Positions 1 to 11,364 are shown, counted from the stretch's first letter. The stretch: 64,000 nt of DNA from Molossus alvarezi (GCA_037176705.1 CM073908.1:132297430-132361429); one strand, 5' to 3'. Notes: generated by a model from the sequence alone, not told the origin. Program-made: numbers and translations.

Positions 1-46
1 GAAATAGGAAAGAAGCATTAAATATGACAAATAAATAAATATTATA

Positions 47-310
47 GCCCCTGGCCATTTTTGCTTAGTGGTTAGAGCATCCACCCACGAACCAAAGAGT
101 CGCAGGCTCAATTCCGGTCAAGGACACGTACCTCTTTTGTGGTTCGGTGCCCAGCCCTGGTCAGGGTCGTGTGGGAGGCAACCACTTGATGTGTCTCTCT
201 CACATCAGTGTTTTTCTCTATCTCCCTCCCTCTCTCTCTCCCCCCTTCCCTCTCTCCCACTCTTTCTGAAGATAAATAAAACAAGATCCTCAGGTGAGGA
301 TTTAAAATAA
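47..310 (+). mobile_element. VES-type SINE, older copy
   Basis: A tRNA-like head with A-box and B-box remnants (GGTTAGAGCATCC, then GCTCAATTCCGG) is followed by the body, a CT-rich stretch and a tail with the inverted CCTCAGGTGAGG motif. It is diverged from the younger copies. The 80-aa frame running through it is not a gene. Confidence 0.9.
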
Positions 311-379
311 ACAAACACTATAGAATGTTAAAAAGGACTTGGCCAGTGAAAAGCCACTGGCTGGGCAAGAGCAGGACTG

Positions 380-1135
380 GCAGAATCAAGGAACAGCAAG
401 GAGCTCGGTGTTCGGGAGTTAAGATATATGAAAGGTCACTGTGGGCTAGATCAGGCGGGCCCTGGAGGCCATTTGCAAATACGTTGGCTTCGCTCTGAGA
501 GTAATAGAGACCCACATGACTTGATTTCTGTTCAGAAACAATTTCTCTGGTTGACATGTTGAGAAAAAGTTGGCAGGGGTGGAGCCAGAGTGGAGCAAGG
601 AGACCAGTGCAGAGGCTACCGTGGCCACCTAGTGACAGATGATGGTAGTTCCGATGAGGGAGGAGTAAGGGGCCAGATTCTGAATATATGTTGAAGGTAG
701 ATAAGTAATTGCAGGCCATTATACGTGCTGTAAGGAAAATTAAAACAGGGTAATAGGAGAGGTCTGAGAGGATGCTTCTTTACATTGAGTGGTTAGAGGA
801 GGCCTCTCCAGAAAGGTCATGCCTGAGCTAAGACTAAATGATGAGGAGGGAGCCATGTTAAGCCCCAGGAAAAAAACATTCCAGCGAAGGAGCAGGCCTG
901 AAGATGAGAACGAGCTTGGACTCTTACGGGAGCAAAAATATAAAGATGAAGTAGTGGGGTGCAATGAAAAAGGGGATCATGCTTGAAGATGAGCTCAGAG
1001 AGGTGGATGGAGCTACAGCGAGGAGTTGAGAATGTATTCTAATTGCAATGGGAAGCAACAGGTAAGATTTGAAGCAGGGAAATTGTGTGATCTGATATGC
1101 TCTTTCAAAAGATCAGTCTTCAAATTCATAGTGAA
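380..1135 (-). repeat. Antisense L2 LINE fragments
   Basis: Two stretches (about 380-690 and 740-1135) resemble the complement of the L2 3' half. Landmarks include GAACAGCAAGGAGCTCGG, GGCCTCTCCAGAAAGGTCATG followed by GAGCTAAGAC, and TTCTAATTGCAATGGGAAGC. Similar landmarks recur in both blocks, so either two L2 copies or a rearranged one are present. The 65-74 aa frames here are chance. Confidence 0.65.
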
Positions 1136-1266
1136 AGAAAGTAGAACAGAGGTTCTCATGGCCGGCAAGGAGGAGGGAGTGGGGAGTTAGTATTTAACAG
1201 GGACCAAGTTGCAGTTTACCAAGATGAAAAGCTCTGAAGATGGATGATGGTGATGGTGGCATAACA

Positions 1267-1680
1267 GTGTGGGATCACTGGGTCAAATGGCAGTTCAATT
1301 TTTAATTTTTTGAGGCAACTCCATACTGTTTTCCATAGTGGCCGCACCAGTCTGCATTCCCACCACCAGTGCACTAGAGTCCCCTTTTCTCCACACCCTC
1401 GCCAACACTTGTTGTTTGAGGATTTGTTGATGGCGGCCATTCTGACAGGTGTGAGGTGATACCTCATTGTTGTTTCGATTTGCATCTCTCTGATGATTAG
1501 TGACACTGAGCATTTTTTCATATGTCTCCTGGCCATTTGTATGACCTATTTGGAGAGGTGTCTATTTAGGTCCTCTGCCCATTTTTAATTGGATTCGGTG
1601 GAGGGAGGATTGGGGAGGAGAGTGTCAATGGGGGGGGGGGAACATCTGTAATACTTTCAACAATAAAGATAAATTTTAAA
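1267..1680. mobile_element. LINE-1 with 5' inversion
   Basis: Bases about 1267-1597 are antisense to the C-terminal part of L1 ORF2: the minus strand reads residues such as [21 protein letters not shown] and [14 protein letters not shown]. Bases about 1598-1680 are the L1 3' UTR end in sense (CATCTGTAATACTTTCAAC, then AATAAAGATAAA). An antisense 5' piece joined directly to a sense 3' piece is the signature of twin priming during L1 insertion. The element is short and cannot move. Confidence 0.8.
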
Positions 1681-1689
1681 ATGATGGAA

Positions 1690-2870
1690 TGGTAAAATGT
1701 ATGTTATGTGTATTTTACCAAAATAAAAATGTCTCTGGTGTCCTATTTTTTTCCAAAAAGATCGTTCTGAGTGCCAAGTCGAACATGAACTGTAGGGAGA
1801 AGGAAGCAGATAGACAGGCAGACCACCCCTGATGCTGAATTCTGTGCAGTTATGGCTTCTTCCCTTTCTTTTCTCCCTCTTCATTATAATATTCCAATAT
1901 AACTTTGCAAAGGCCTCTCTACCCACCCATAGTGGGAGGTTCCAGTGAAAATTGTAAGATGTCGAAGTGTCAAAGTCTGAACAGGTTAGGAAGCAGTGAC
2001 CTAACTTCTGCCTACAGCTGATCAACGTGAAAACAGTTTCCAGTTCCTAAGGCGCCTGAGCACGTCCACAGCTGCCTTCAGGAACCCGCTCCAGCGTCTA
2101 TCAGCCTTTGCTGCGAGGAAACATCTTTAGTGTATCTTAACTAAATCCCTCTGATTGCACTTTAAGTTCGTGTTCTCTTATTCTAGTCTCCTTGAGTTGA
2201 AAGACAGCTGGTTTCCATCCTCTGCAAAATAAGGTTCTCTATGCTTAGAGATTTCTGCAAAGGCCTGTTCTTCAGGCTAAACAGTCTCAATTTAAGCCTT
2301 TCTTCTATAAAACCTCTCTCTAAATGCTCCATCTTCCCATTTAAATTGTTCATAACTAGATACAGTCCTCTCTGAAGAACAGGAAGAACAAAAATATATG
2401 AGATTAGGGTAAAGGAAACATAATTGTAAAGAATTATGGGGAGCCAGCATGAATGTCAAATTTTTACGGTTTCATCACCACCATTAACAGTTATTTTTCT
2501 GAAGCTACCACCTTTTGAGGTTAATTAACAAACACATGGTAGTTAGGGATTTCAGATGATCATAGATAATTGCACTACACAATTCACCAAATACTGTTTA
2601 TCTTCCAGAACCAACAAAATATGGGGGAAATAGAGTAAACAGTAAATGCCACTAACTTCACCTGTATAACAACGGTTAACTATTCCATTTTAGTAGCAAA
2701 TGAAGAAGCACACCTATATAACAATGATCAAATTACAAAGAGCAATGACAGTTAGCCCTGAATTACTAAATTCCAGCAGATTCATATGATAGAGATTGTG
2801 TAATGTCTCACCAATGAGTCTTTGTAAGGCACACGATAGCAATAGCATTAAAATTTATTTTCTTTTTCTT
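1690..2870. other. Unique DNA, no feature recognised
   Basis: About 1.2 kb of AT-rich single-copy-looking sequence. Frames on both strands are short and have no recognisable domains. No SINE or L1 signature is seen. An old, unrecognisable repeat may be present around 2040-2400. Confidence 0.5.
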
Positions 2871-2883
2871 TTTTTCTTTTTGT

Positions 2884-4174
2884 GGTTAATCCTCATACAA
2901 GGATATTTTTCCATTGATTTTTTTTATTATTTTTTATTATTATAAATTTTTTATGGTTGAAAGTATTACAAATGCCCTCCCTTTCCCCTATTGACCCCCT
3001 CCTCCCTCCTCCCACCCCCACCCCCACCCCCTGCCTTTCCCACACTACTGTCTGTGCCCCTTGGTTGTGCATATGTGCATATAAGTTCTTTGGTTTATCT
3101 CTTCCCACGCCCCCATCCCTCTGAGGTTTGTCAGTCTGTTCCCTACTTTCATGACTCTGAATTTAATTTGATCGACAGCTTATTTTGTTCATGATATGTT
3201 CCACAAATAAGTGAGATAATGTGGTACTTGTCTTTCTCTGGTTGGCTTATTTCGGTTAGCATAATCCTCTCCAGGTCCCTCCATATCGTCTCAAAGGGTA
3301 AGAGGTCTTTCTTTCTTACAGCTGCATAGTATTCCATTGTGTATATGTACCACAGCTTTCTTATCCACTCATCTACTGATGGACACTTGGGCTGTTTCCA
3401 GATCTTAGCTATTATAAATAGGGCTGCTATGAACATAGGGGTGCATATATTCTTTTTGACTGGTGTTTCAGGCTTCGTAGGATACATTCCTAGAAGTGGA
3501 ATCACTGTATCAAATAGCAATTGCATTTTTAATTTTTTTAAGGAAACTCCATAGTGTTTTTCATAGTGGGTGCACCAGTCTGCATTCCCACCAGCAGTTT
3601 ACTAGAGTCCCCTTTTCTCCACACCCTCGCCAGCACTTGTTTGAGGATTTGTTGATGGCAGCCATTCTGACAGGTGTGAGGTAATACCTCATTGTTGTTT
3701 TGATTTGCATCTCTCTGATGATTAGAGATGTTGAGTATTTTTTCATATGTCTCCTGGCCATTTGTATGTCCTGTTCGGAGAATTATCTATTCAGGTCCTC
3801 TGCCCGTTTTTTAATTGGATTGTTTGTCTTCCTTTTGTTGAAGTGTATGAGTACTCTATATATTTTGGATATTAACCCCTTAACTGATGTATCATTGGCA
3901 AATATGTTCTCCCAGAGAATAAGTTCCTTTTTCACTTTGATGGCGTCTTTTGCCATGCAGTCCCATTTATTAATTTTTCCTTTGATTTTTAGAGAGAGTG
4001 GAAGGGAAAGAGGGGAAGAGAGAGAGAGAGAAACATCGATGTGAGAGAGACACATCGATTGGTTGCCTCCCACACAACCCCAACCGGGGACAGGGATCTA
4101 ACCTACAAACTAGGTCATTGACTGGAATTGAACCGACGGACCTAAGGGTTGCACTGAGCCAAACCGGCCAAGGC
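2884..4174 (-). mobile_element. VES-type SINE split by an L1
   Basis: The antisense SINE tail (AATCCTCATACAAGGATATT and following CCATTGATTTTT) lies at 2884-2918. The rest of the same antisense SINE, from GATTTTTAGAGAGAGTGG through the tRNA head ending AAACCGGCCAAGG, lies at 3976-4174. The intervening sequence is an L1. CCATTGATTTTT and CCTTTGATTTTT at the two break points look like the L1 target duplication. Confidence 0.8.
2919..3975 (-). mobile_element. LINE-1, 5'-truncated, ORF2 3' end
   Basis: The minus strand encodes the end of L1 ORF2, the endonuclease/reverse-transcriptase protein. Recognisable pieces are [15 protein letters not shown] (about 3890), [13 protein letters not shown] (about 3640) and [22 protein letters not shown] (about 3370), ending in the usual EKDKYHIISLI region. 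A C-rich 3' UTR complement follows at 2970-3120. The frame is broken at least twice, so the copy is dead. It sits inside the SINE at 2884-4174. Confidence 0.9.
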
Positions 4175-4176
4175 TA

Positions 4177-4430
4177 TTTTATTTTTCTGTATATTGCCTC
4201 ATGTGCCCACCACCCAGTCAAATCATCTTCCATCACCATGTATTTGGCTCCCTTTACCCTTTACTGCCCCCATCCCCTTCCCTCTGGTAATCACCAAACT
4301 ATTGTCTGTCTTTGTCTATGAGTTTTCAGTTTTATATCCCACATATGAGTGAAATCATATGGTTCTTAGCTTCTTCTGACTGACTTATTTTGCTTAGCAG
4401 ATGTGTTATTTCTACCTTATGAAAAAAGTC
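4177..4430 (-). repeat. Old LINE-1 3' UTR, antisense
   Basis: The sequence resembles an old mammalian L1 3' end in reverse, with landmarks CTGGTAATCACCAAACTATTG and CCACATATGAGTGAAATCAT. It seems to be the same L1 family as the fragments at 17455-17800 and 40512-40635. Confidence 0.6.
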
Positions 4431-4518
4431 CTCAGGCTACATATTAATTAATTTTCTGAACATTGTACAACATTTTTCTCACGGTCTTTCTGCATTGGAC
4501 CATGTGTATATTAATGGA

Positions 4519-4935
4519 GCAGCAGTTCTCAAATTTTTTGGTTTCAAGACCTCTTAAAAATTACTGAGTTAGATCTATCGATATTTACCATAATCGAAAT
4601 GAAAATAAAACTTTTATAATATTTATTAATTTATTTTAAAATAACAATAGACCCATTATATGTTCATATAAATGTTTCGTGAAAACTAGTTGTAGTTTCC
4701 AAAACATGAAAGAGTGAGATGAGTGGCCTTGTTTGATATTTCTGTAAGTCTCTTTCATGTCTGTTTCATGTATCTGCTTCTGCATCCAGTCTGTTGTGAC
4801 ATCACTTGTCATATAGTGTCTGGAAACCTCCATTCCATACTCAATAAAAATGAGAATTAAAAAAGCAAATCATTTCTTAACATTATTATGGAGATATTTT
4901 TATCTTGTATGTCAGTACTTTGAGAATCATTGTTA
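4519..4935. mobile_element. hAT-Charlie-like DNA transposon remnant
   Basis: The left end CAGCAGTTCTCAAA and right end CTTTGAGAATCATTG are near-perfect inverted termini of the hAT-Charlie type. The interior (GACCTCTTAAAAATTACTGAG, TTTACCATAATCGAAAT, TTTATTAATTTATTTTAAAA) resembles a common MER-class non-autonomous element. Flanking 8-mers TAATGGAG and TTAGTAGA are weakly alike, as expected for an old 8-bp target duplication. There is no transposase frame. Confidence 0.65.
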
Positions 4936-5079
4936 GTAGAGGTTGTAGGGACTGAAATGATTTCTAGGCAACTGAAATGAGTAGGGACAACTCCCATAGA
5001 TGCTGGGAATCAGAGGGAGCAAATGGAAAGTCAACTCTACCTCTTTGTGAAATACCTTGTGCTTTATTTATTTTTTATT

Positions 5080-5264
5080 TTTTTTTATTGATTTTAGAGA
5101 GAGAGGAATGGAGAGGGAGAGAAAGATAGAAACTTGGCCACCTCCTGCATGGCCCCCACTGGAGATCAACCCCACAACCTGGGCATGTGCCCTGACCCAG
5201 AATCTAACTGGCGACCTCTTGGTGCTTGGGTCAACGCTCAACCACTGAGCCACACCAACTGGGT
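5080..5264 (-). mobile_element. Short-form VES-related SINE
   Basis: This antisense copy belongs to the variant whose sense head reads GTGTGGCTCAGTGGTTGAGC and which ends at CTAAAATCAATAAA. Matching target duplications ATACCTTGTGCTTTA lie at 5052 and 5265. Confidence 0.9.
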
Positions 5265-5279
5265 ATACCTTGTGCTTTA

Positions 5280-5794
5280 AACCATGGTAATCATATTCAA
5301 TCCATAGGCAATAAAGCTTAACAAGTTGGCCCCCCTATTACCAAGTGTTATTCAAGCAGTATCATCATTACACCTTGAGAGTTCGTTTTCACTGGATTGA
5401 AAAGAAAGCATCCTTGTCATTTAAGGCATACAACCTGACTCCCAGATTCCCTTCAGCCTATTATATTCTTGTTTTTCTCTCCTTCCTTGTTTCTAGAAGC
5501 CCTAACACAAGGCACTGTAAAGTGCCTTACATGACAAGGAAGGCTCCATATGAGACAGGCTATTTAAGCAGATTTTATTCAGGCCCAGGGAAATTTAAGT
5601 AACTTGATCTTTCTGGACCTAAACCTAAATCCTGGTTCTCAGAGAAGGCTACAAATGTTAAGTTAAATATCTAACTATATCACAGTGTAAAACAAAGCAT
5701 GCCACTCTCCTATAGCCCCAAGGTATGAAAAATTGTCGCCAAGACTCAATGCTTAATTGAATATTTGAGAAAATGGAAAAATATATGTGAACTC
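5280..5794. other. Unique DNA with a short local repeat
   Basis: No gene is seen. Bases about 5568-5625 (GCAGATTTTATTCAGGCCCA onward) recur in the same orientation at about 7087-7145 with moderate divergence. Confidence 0.45.
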
Positions 5795-5811
5795 TTATTT
5801 TACCCTTTTCT

Positions 5812-6067
5812 TTTCTTTTTTTTTTTTAATCCTCGCCCGAGGACATTTTTGCATTTATCCTCAGATAAAGCAGGAAGGAGAGAGGGAGGAAGAGATAGAG
5901 AGAAGCATTGATGTGAGAGAGACACATCGAGTGGCTGCCACCCACATGACCCCAACCAGGACCAGGGACAAACTGCAACCGAGGTACGTGCCCTCAGTGG
6001 GAACCAAATCCAGCCCTATGTGGTCCGCGGGCCAACGCTCTAACCGCGGAGCCAAACTGGCCAGCGT
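5812..6067 (-). mobile_element. VES-type SINE
   Basis: Complete antisense copy from the poly-T and CCTCGCCCGAGG tail to the tRNA head. It is flanked by exact 17-bp duplications TTATTTTACCCTTTTCT at 5795 and 6068. Confidence 0.92.
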
Positions 6068-6084
6068 TTATTTTACCCTTTTCT

Positions 6085-6565
6085 ACCTTTCACCTCTTCA
6101 TACTGATCTAAAGGAATGTGTGTGTTAGAGGTGGGAAGTATATTAATTTCTAGAAAGATAAAAAAATATGTCATTAATTTTACTTCTACTCATAAAAGGT
6201 TAGTTACTTGGCTCCTGTGAAATATTTTATTTATCCATTGCTGACTGTGAACCAAAAAAAAAAAGTCAAACAAAAATAGCTTAATTGGCCCAATCCAGAG
6301 ACTAAATCTCTGTGAACAAAGCCATATTCTTGTTGGGGGAACAGCAGAACGATTTCCACAAAATTAAATTGGAATATATGCTTATATGTGTATCTTTCAC
6401 CCTTTGTAACTGGAAGGAGAAAACTGGTTGGCTCTATCTTATAGTAGAACATGTATTATAACCAAACGTGGTTTAAAAATACAAAAGCAACAAATGGCTT
6501 TTATTTTTAAATAAAAGGAACCCTAGGGCTTTGCCTTTGGGTAAGATATCACTGGGGACATTTTT
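6085..6565. other. AT-rich unique DNA
   Basis: Nothing recognisable is seen. The 73-aa antisense frame at 6231-6452 has no identifiable motif. Confidence 0.4.
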
Positions 6566-6742
6566 TAAAAAATCAGTAAAATACTCAAATAGCAAGTGTC
6601 AAGGTATTGTATATCCACCCAGTTGGTAAAATAAGTCAGTTAATTTGGCAGGTGAGTATTAAGTAATCATGCTGTCAGAACTGGGTGAGTATCAAAGGGA
6701 GAAAAACAAAGATTGAACAAAGGAGGAAAAATAAAATAAGTA
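6566..6742 (+). repeat. Local direct repeat, first copy
   Basis: About 170 bp that recur at 12797-12972 with roughly nine bases in ten identical. Landmarks are TCAAATAGCAAGTGTCAAGG and TATCCACCCAGTTGGTAAAA. The copy contains CAGGTGAGTATT, a consensus 5' splice-site string, but the upstream sequence has stops in all three frames. It is not a family I recognise. Confidence 0.7.
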
Positions 6743-7465
6743 GCAAATTATCAAACAAGTAAATAAAAATGAGAACTTCTCAATTCTATTGTATCCCCCA
6801 TAAACCAGTTCAACCCTGCCGACTTTTTCCTTCCCGCTTGCGAATCAGGAAAGCAATGTGGGTATGAGGAACCTGACTGCTTGCGAACTGTGCTGTTGAG
6901 AGCAGTTTGCAAAGGTTTGGGGGAAGAAAGACCTGGTCCCTTTAAGAATGAAAAGCTGGTCCCTGGCAAGCAGGGCACTGTAGAATGGCAAAGAAGCCTG
7001 CTTCTCCATATGTTAGCGTTTCTCCTGAAGGAGGGAGCTGAATTAGAAGCGTAGCTGCCGGGAAAAGCCTGACTACAGATCATTGAAGCAGATTTTATTC
7101 AGGCCCAGGAAATTCACATAACTTGCTCCTTTCACGTCCTAAAACAGAGAGTGTATGTGGAAGCGCATTCCAACCTCCCCCACTCTGGGAAGCAAGGACA
7201 GAAGCTCATTGATCTATGAAACTTAGCAGTGTTTTGCACGGGGCTAGGCACATAGTAGACCCTGAATAGACGTTTGTGGAATCAAAAGAAAGGGTAATGT
7301 CTCTAGACATTATCCACTATTAGCTGTTACTATACTTTTATGTTCTGCAAAGGAACAGTGATTTCAGGTCTTTCTGATGTTAACACCAAGTTCCTTTTCA
7401 TAAAAAAAGACAGGAGAGCCCGAACAGAATTATATGGCAGAACTGAAAGGGATAGTCGAAATTAA
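6743..7465. other. Unique DNA with repeat and MIR-like traces
   Basis: It holds the second copy of the 5568 repeat (about 7087-7145) and a MIR-like 3' end at about 7228-7275 (GGCTAGGCACATAGTAGACC). The 110-aa antisense frame at 6751-7083 shows no domain. Confidence 0.4.
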
Positions 7466-7469
7466 TGTA

Positions 7470-7600
7470 TGTTAAATCTTTTATTTTATAGATAAGGAAA
7501 CTGAGGCCCAATGAGGTTAATGGATTTGCCTAAGATGACCTAACCAGTTAATGGCAGAGCTAAGAATAACCCACACCGTCTAACCTTCCCAAGTAGCATC
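7470..7600 (-). repeat. MIR SINE core, antisense
   Basis: GATAAGGAAACTGAGGCCCA, GAGGTTAATGGATTTGCC and ATGGCAGAGCTAAGAATAA follow the order of the reverse complement of the MIR core. Confidence 0.75.
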
Positions 7601-7987
7601 AAGTAGAGCTGAGGCAATGAACCTGGATCCATGGATGGACTTCAAGTCCAAAACCTTGCCCAATAATGTGTATGGAAAATTCCATGTGCGTTGCATCTGT
7701 CGGGGAGAGAGTCCAAAGTTGTTACCTGATTTTCGGAAAGGGATATGACCTTCAAAATTGTTAAGATCTCCAATCTCAGAGGGAACGTCATTAGGGAGTA
7801 ATAACGAGCCATATCTGCCATTGCTCCTATGTCATGAGGGGGACAGAACAGAATTTTGATGAGTTCCACTGAGACCTTCAGCGGGCAGAAGCAACAAGCA
7901 ACAAGACTTGTGAAAACTTAAGCCTTCCGGTGTGTGAGAGTGCTCAAGGGTCTCTTTAGAACAAAATAAAAACATTCAGAGGCAGAT
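7601..7987. other. Possible old DNA-transposon remnant
   Basis: GATCCATGGATGGACTTCAA and GGGGAGAGAGTCCAAAG resemble a common MER-class element with GGTCCATGGATGGACTTCA ends. A related stretch may lie at 16885-17015. There is no coding potential. Confidence 0.35.
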
Positions 7988-8002
7988 TAAAAAGTGGCTG
8001 GT

Positions 8003-8184
8003 GGTCCTGGCTGGTTTGCTCAGTGGTTAGAGCATTGGCCCAGGGACCGGAGAGACCCAGGTTTGGTTCCCGCTAAGGGCATGTTCATCGGTTGCAGTTT
8101 GTCCCCGGTCACAGTTGGGGTCATGTGGGTGACAGCCAGTCGATATGTCTCTCTCTCTAAAAAATTAATAAAACATTAATTTTT
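8003..8184 (+). mobile_element. VES-type SINE lacking the usual tail
   Basis: The head and body are normal but the element stops soon after the CT stretch and ends TTAATAAAACATTAATTTTTT. Exact duplications TAAAAAGTGGCTGGT at 7988 and 8185 show that this shortened form is what was inserted. Confidence 0.88.
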
Positions 8185-8199
8185 TAAAAAGTGGCTGGT

Positions 8200-8580
8200 A
8201 GCAGCTGGTACACAGCATGGCAATGGCACAACATTGTACCTGGGTATTTAAACTTTAAACTTTACTAAAAATTATTTTATCACTTCCAGCAATGGTCCCC
8301 AATCTGGCTTCTGTACATATTGACTAATTGGAAACTATTTCCCTTGGCATTGATGCAGCTTGCATATGGTAAGAGGAGATAATGGGTGGCCTCCATGCAG
8401 GGATTCCGGGAGAAGAATTTGCCCCAGGCAGTATGGATATGTGATTGGCTGGTTAACGAAATTAAGCAGGTAAAACTGGGAAGAATAAAATGATATAATC
8501 ATATATTAACTATTAGATTTAACTTAAAACAAATAAATATTTATTTGCTAATATTTTGATGAAAGGTCAAGTCCTTTGAG
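8200..8580. other. Unique DNA
   Basis: Bases 8280-8312 (CAGCAATGGTCCCCAATCTGG) recur at 10855-10888 in the same orientation. The repeat may be a terminus of an old DNA transposon. No gene is seen. Confidence 0.4.
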
Positions 8581-8591
8581 GATGGGACTAT

Positions 8592-8845
8592 AGCCCTGGC
8601 CGGTTTGGCTCAGCGGTTAGAGCATCGGCCTGCGGTCCCAAGAGACGAGGGTTCGGTTCCCGCTTAGGGCATGTACCTCAGTTGCAGTTTGTCCCCGGTC
8701 CTGGTTGGGTTGTGTGGGTGGCAGCCACTCTATGTGTCCCTTTCACATCGATGTTTCTCTCTCTCTCTCTCCCTCTCACTCTATCTGAACAAAATATCAA
8801 AAAAAAATGTCCTCGGGTGAGGATAAAAAATTAAAAAAAAAAACA
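8592..8845 (+). mobile_element. VES-type SINE
   Basis: Complete copy ending in an A-rich tail, with duplications GAGGATGGGACT at 8579 and 8846. Confidence 0.92.
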
Positions 8846-8857
8846 GAGGATGGGACT

Positions 8858-9507
8858 GTGAATTGGAGTTGTATATAGTCTTTCTTATATAAACCACACC
8901 CATAACAGATCATCTATGATTTTCAGGTTTCGCTTCTTCAGAGTGGATTGAGAACTCCAAGACACTTAATGAGGCAGTCTGAGTGGAGAACCTTTTGAGA
9001 AATTTAATGACTTTCCTCATCTTTTACAGTTGTCTCCCCACAACTAATTTATCAGCAACTGTTTTTAGCAACTCATATGTATTAAATCTTATGAATATAT
9101 TCAACCTAATTTTCATAGAAACAAGATTACACTCACATTTCACCCATTCATTTAATATGTAATTAAAACTATATAATTTACACTGCTAACTACAACCGCC
9201 ATAAACAGGTTGGGAACAAACACAACTGTGTCTGTTAAGCACAGAGTTCATCTGGTAGGAGCGAAGTGTTCAGGCACAGTGGAGAGGAGCTTACTAACTG
9301 CAAGTGGGCTATTCAGCATGCTGCAGGCAACAGTAAGTGGGGTTTAAAGATGAAATGGAGAACATCAGTTCCTCCGACAACATAATTAAGTCTACGTCAA
9401 TTAAGAAAGCTTCTATTGTTCATTGTCAGTCATGGGGTCTTGGCCTCAGTTTTTCTATTTCAAAATACATGACCACTTGAGAGACTGATTCACGCTCATC
9501 AAAATTT
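8858..9507. other. Unique AT-rich DNA
   Basis: About 650 bp with no repeat or gene that I can identify. Confidence 0.4.
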
Positions 9508-9765
9508 GCCCCGGCTGGTTTGGCTCAACAGTTAGAGCTTCAGGCCAAGGACCGAAGGTGATGGATTTGATTCCCAGTCAAGGGCACATACCTGGGTTGC
9601 AGGTTCCATCCCCCGCCTCGGTCACGGCACATGCAGGAAGCAACCAATTTATATGTCTCTCTCACATTGATCGATTTCTTTCTCTCTCCTCCCCTGTTCC
9701 TTCCACTCTCTCTAAAAATCAATGGAAAAATATCCTTGGGTGAGGATTAACAACAACAAATTAAA
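9508..9765 (+). mobile_element. VES-type SINE, diverged
   Basis: The head CCCCGGCTGGTTTGGCTCAA and the tail CTTGGGTGAGGATTAACAAC are clear. The body is several mutations away from the young copies and the target duplication is unclear. Confidence 0.88.
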
Positions 9766-10092
9766 ACAAGTGAGCTATCAACCAGAATGCAAATATATTC
9801 TCTTATGGTATAGTGAACAGTGATGCCCAAGGCTGCAGTGGTCCATCCCATGGCTTCTCTGTTCCCCACCCCACCTCTGACATTAACCTGATGTTCTAAA
9901 ACCTGCAGCACACAGAGAGAGTGGGGACAAATATCAAGTATCTCAAAAAGGCTTTCTGATAAAGGGGTGATGTGGAGGCATTATTGCATTGTGATGAAGA
10001 GAACAGGCTTTGGACTTAGACCTGACTCCCATCCCAGATCTGAAAGTTACCTGCTCAAGCAAGTCACTAACACTCTCAAAGCCTAGGTTTTT

Positions 10093-10347
10093 GCCCTGGC
10101 CGGTTTGGCTCAGTGGTTAGAGTGTCGGCCTGTGGTCCAGAGAGACCCAGGATTAGTCCCCGCTAAAGGCAGTTACCTCAGTTGCAGTTTATCCCCGGCC
10201 CTGGTAGGGTCGTGCGGGTGGCAACCACTCGATGTGTCCCTTTCACGTCGATGTTTCTCTCTCTCTCCCTCCTACTCTATCGGAACAAAAAATGGAAAAA
10301 TGTCCTCGGGTGAGGATAAAAAAAAAGAAAGAAGGAAAGAAAAAAAA
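10093..10347 (+). mobile_element. VES-type SINE
   Basis: Full-length copy with duplications AGCCTAGGTTTTT at 10080 and 10348, inserted into a MIR. Confidence 0.93.
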
Positions 10348-10439
10348 AGCCTAGGTTTTTACATCCTTGAAACAGAAGTGATAATAGCAACATCTACTTC
10401 ATTGCATTCATCTAAAAGTTAAATAAGATAAAGAATATA

Positions 10440-10717
10440 GCCCTGGCTGGTTTGGCTCAGCGGTTAGAGCGTCGGCCTGCGGTCCAGAGAGACCCGGGTT
10501 CGGTTCCCGCTAAGGGCACGTACCTCGGTTGCAGTTTGTCCCCGGCCCTGGATGGGTTGTGCGGGTGGCGGCCACTCGATGTGTCCCTTTCACGTCGATG
10601 TTTCTCTCTCTCTCTCTTCCTCTCTCTCCCTCCCACTCTGTCTGAACAGAAAATGGAAAAATGTCCTCGGGTGAGGACAAAACAAAACAAAAAAAATAAA
10701 AACATCCTAAAAAAAAA
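10440..10717 (+). mobile_element. VES-type SINE, young
   Basis: Very intact head (CTGGTTTGGCTCAGCGGTTA and box B CGGGTTCGGTTCCC) with CpGs retained. Exact duplications AGATAAAGAATATA lie at 10426 and 10718. Confidence 0.95.
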
Positions 10718-10939
10718 AGATAAAGAATATAAAGCACCTACCCTAGTCCCTGGCACATATAGAGTGCTCATTTCATGGTAGTTGTTTTGATTATTAATAA
10801 GAATGCAGACTGAATCCTAGAAGAAAAATGAATGTGATTCCACCTTTTCTGTCACTTTCAGCAATGGTCCCCAATCTGGCTTCATGTATTTTCAAGGACA
10901 AAGACTGACACACGGTGTATTACCCTTAGGCTCTGAGAA

Positions 10940-11350
10940 CATTCACACACACAAACACATCAATGCAACCATTGTGGAGAGCAGTCTGGCAGAATTTCAT
11001 CAAAGTATTCATGCACCGTAAATCCAGCAATCCCACTCTTAGGAGTATATCCCAGAAAAATTCACACGTGGTCCAAAAGGGGACATTTATGGGGAGTTAT
11101 TTGTGGCAAAGGAAATTGGAGCAACCTAAGTGTCCAGCACTGGGGTATCACAGGTGAGTGGAATGTGAAGGCTGCACACTGTAGCATATCGTGCAGCAGT
11201 TAGAAGCAACAAAGTAGATGGAAACATAATAACATGCATAGATACTGAGGACAAGGTGCTAAACAAAAAACAATATTAAGAAACAGAATGAGTTCTTTGG
11301 AAAAACCATTAATGTAAATTTTCAAAAACATACTCACAATGTAACATTAC
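10940..11350 (+). repeat. Old LINE-1 ORF2 3' fragment
   Basis: Plus-strand landmarks typical of an old L1: CCATTGTGGAGAGCAGTCTGG, AATCCAGCAATCCCACT and GGAGCAACCTAAGTGTCCA. It is too diverged to assign a subfamily. Confidence 0.65.
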
Positions 11351-11364
11351 ATATTCTATAAGGT

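Larger units (their letters stand above)
9985..10800 (+). repeat. MIR SINE split by two VES SINEs
   Basis: MIR pieces read in order: GAACAGGCTTTGGACTTAGA (9999), CTGAAAGTTACCTGCTCAAG (10040), TACATCCTTGAAACAGAAGT (10360) and CCTAGTCCCTGGCACATATA (10743). Two younger SINEs at 10093 and 10440 interrupt it. Confidence 0.7.
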
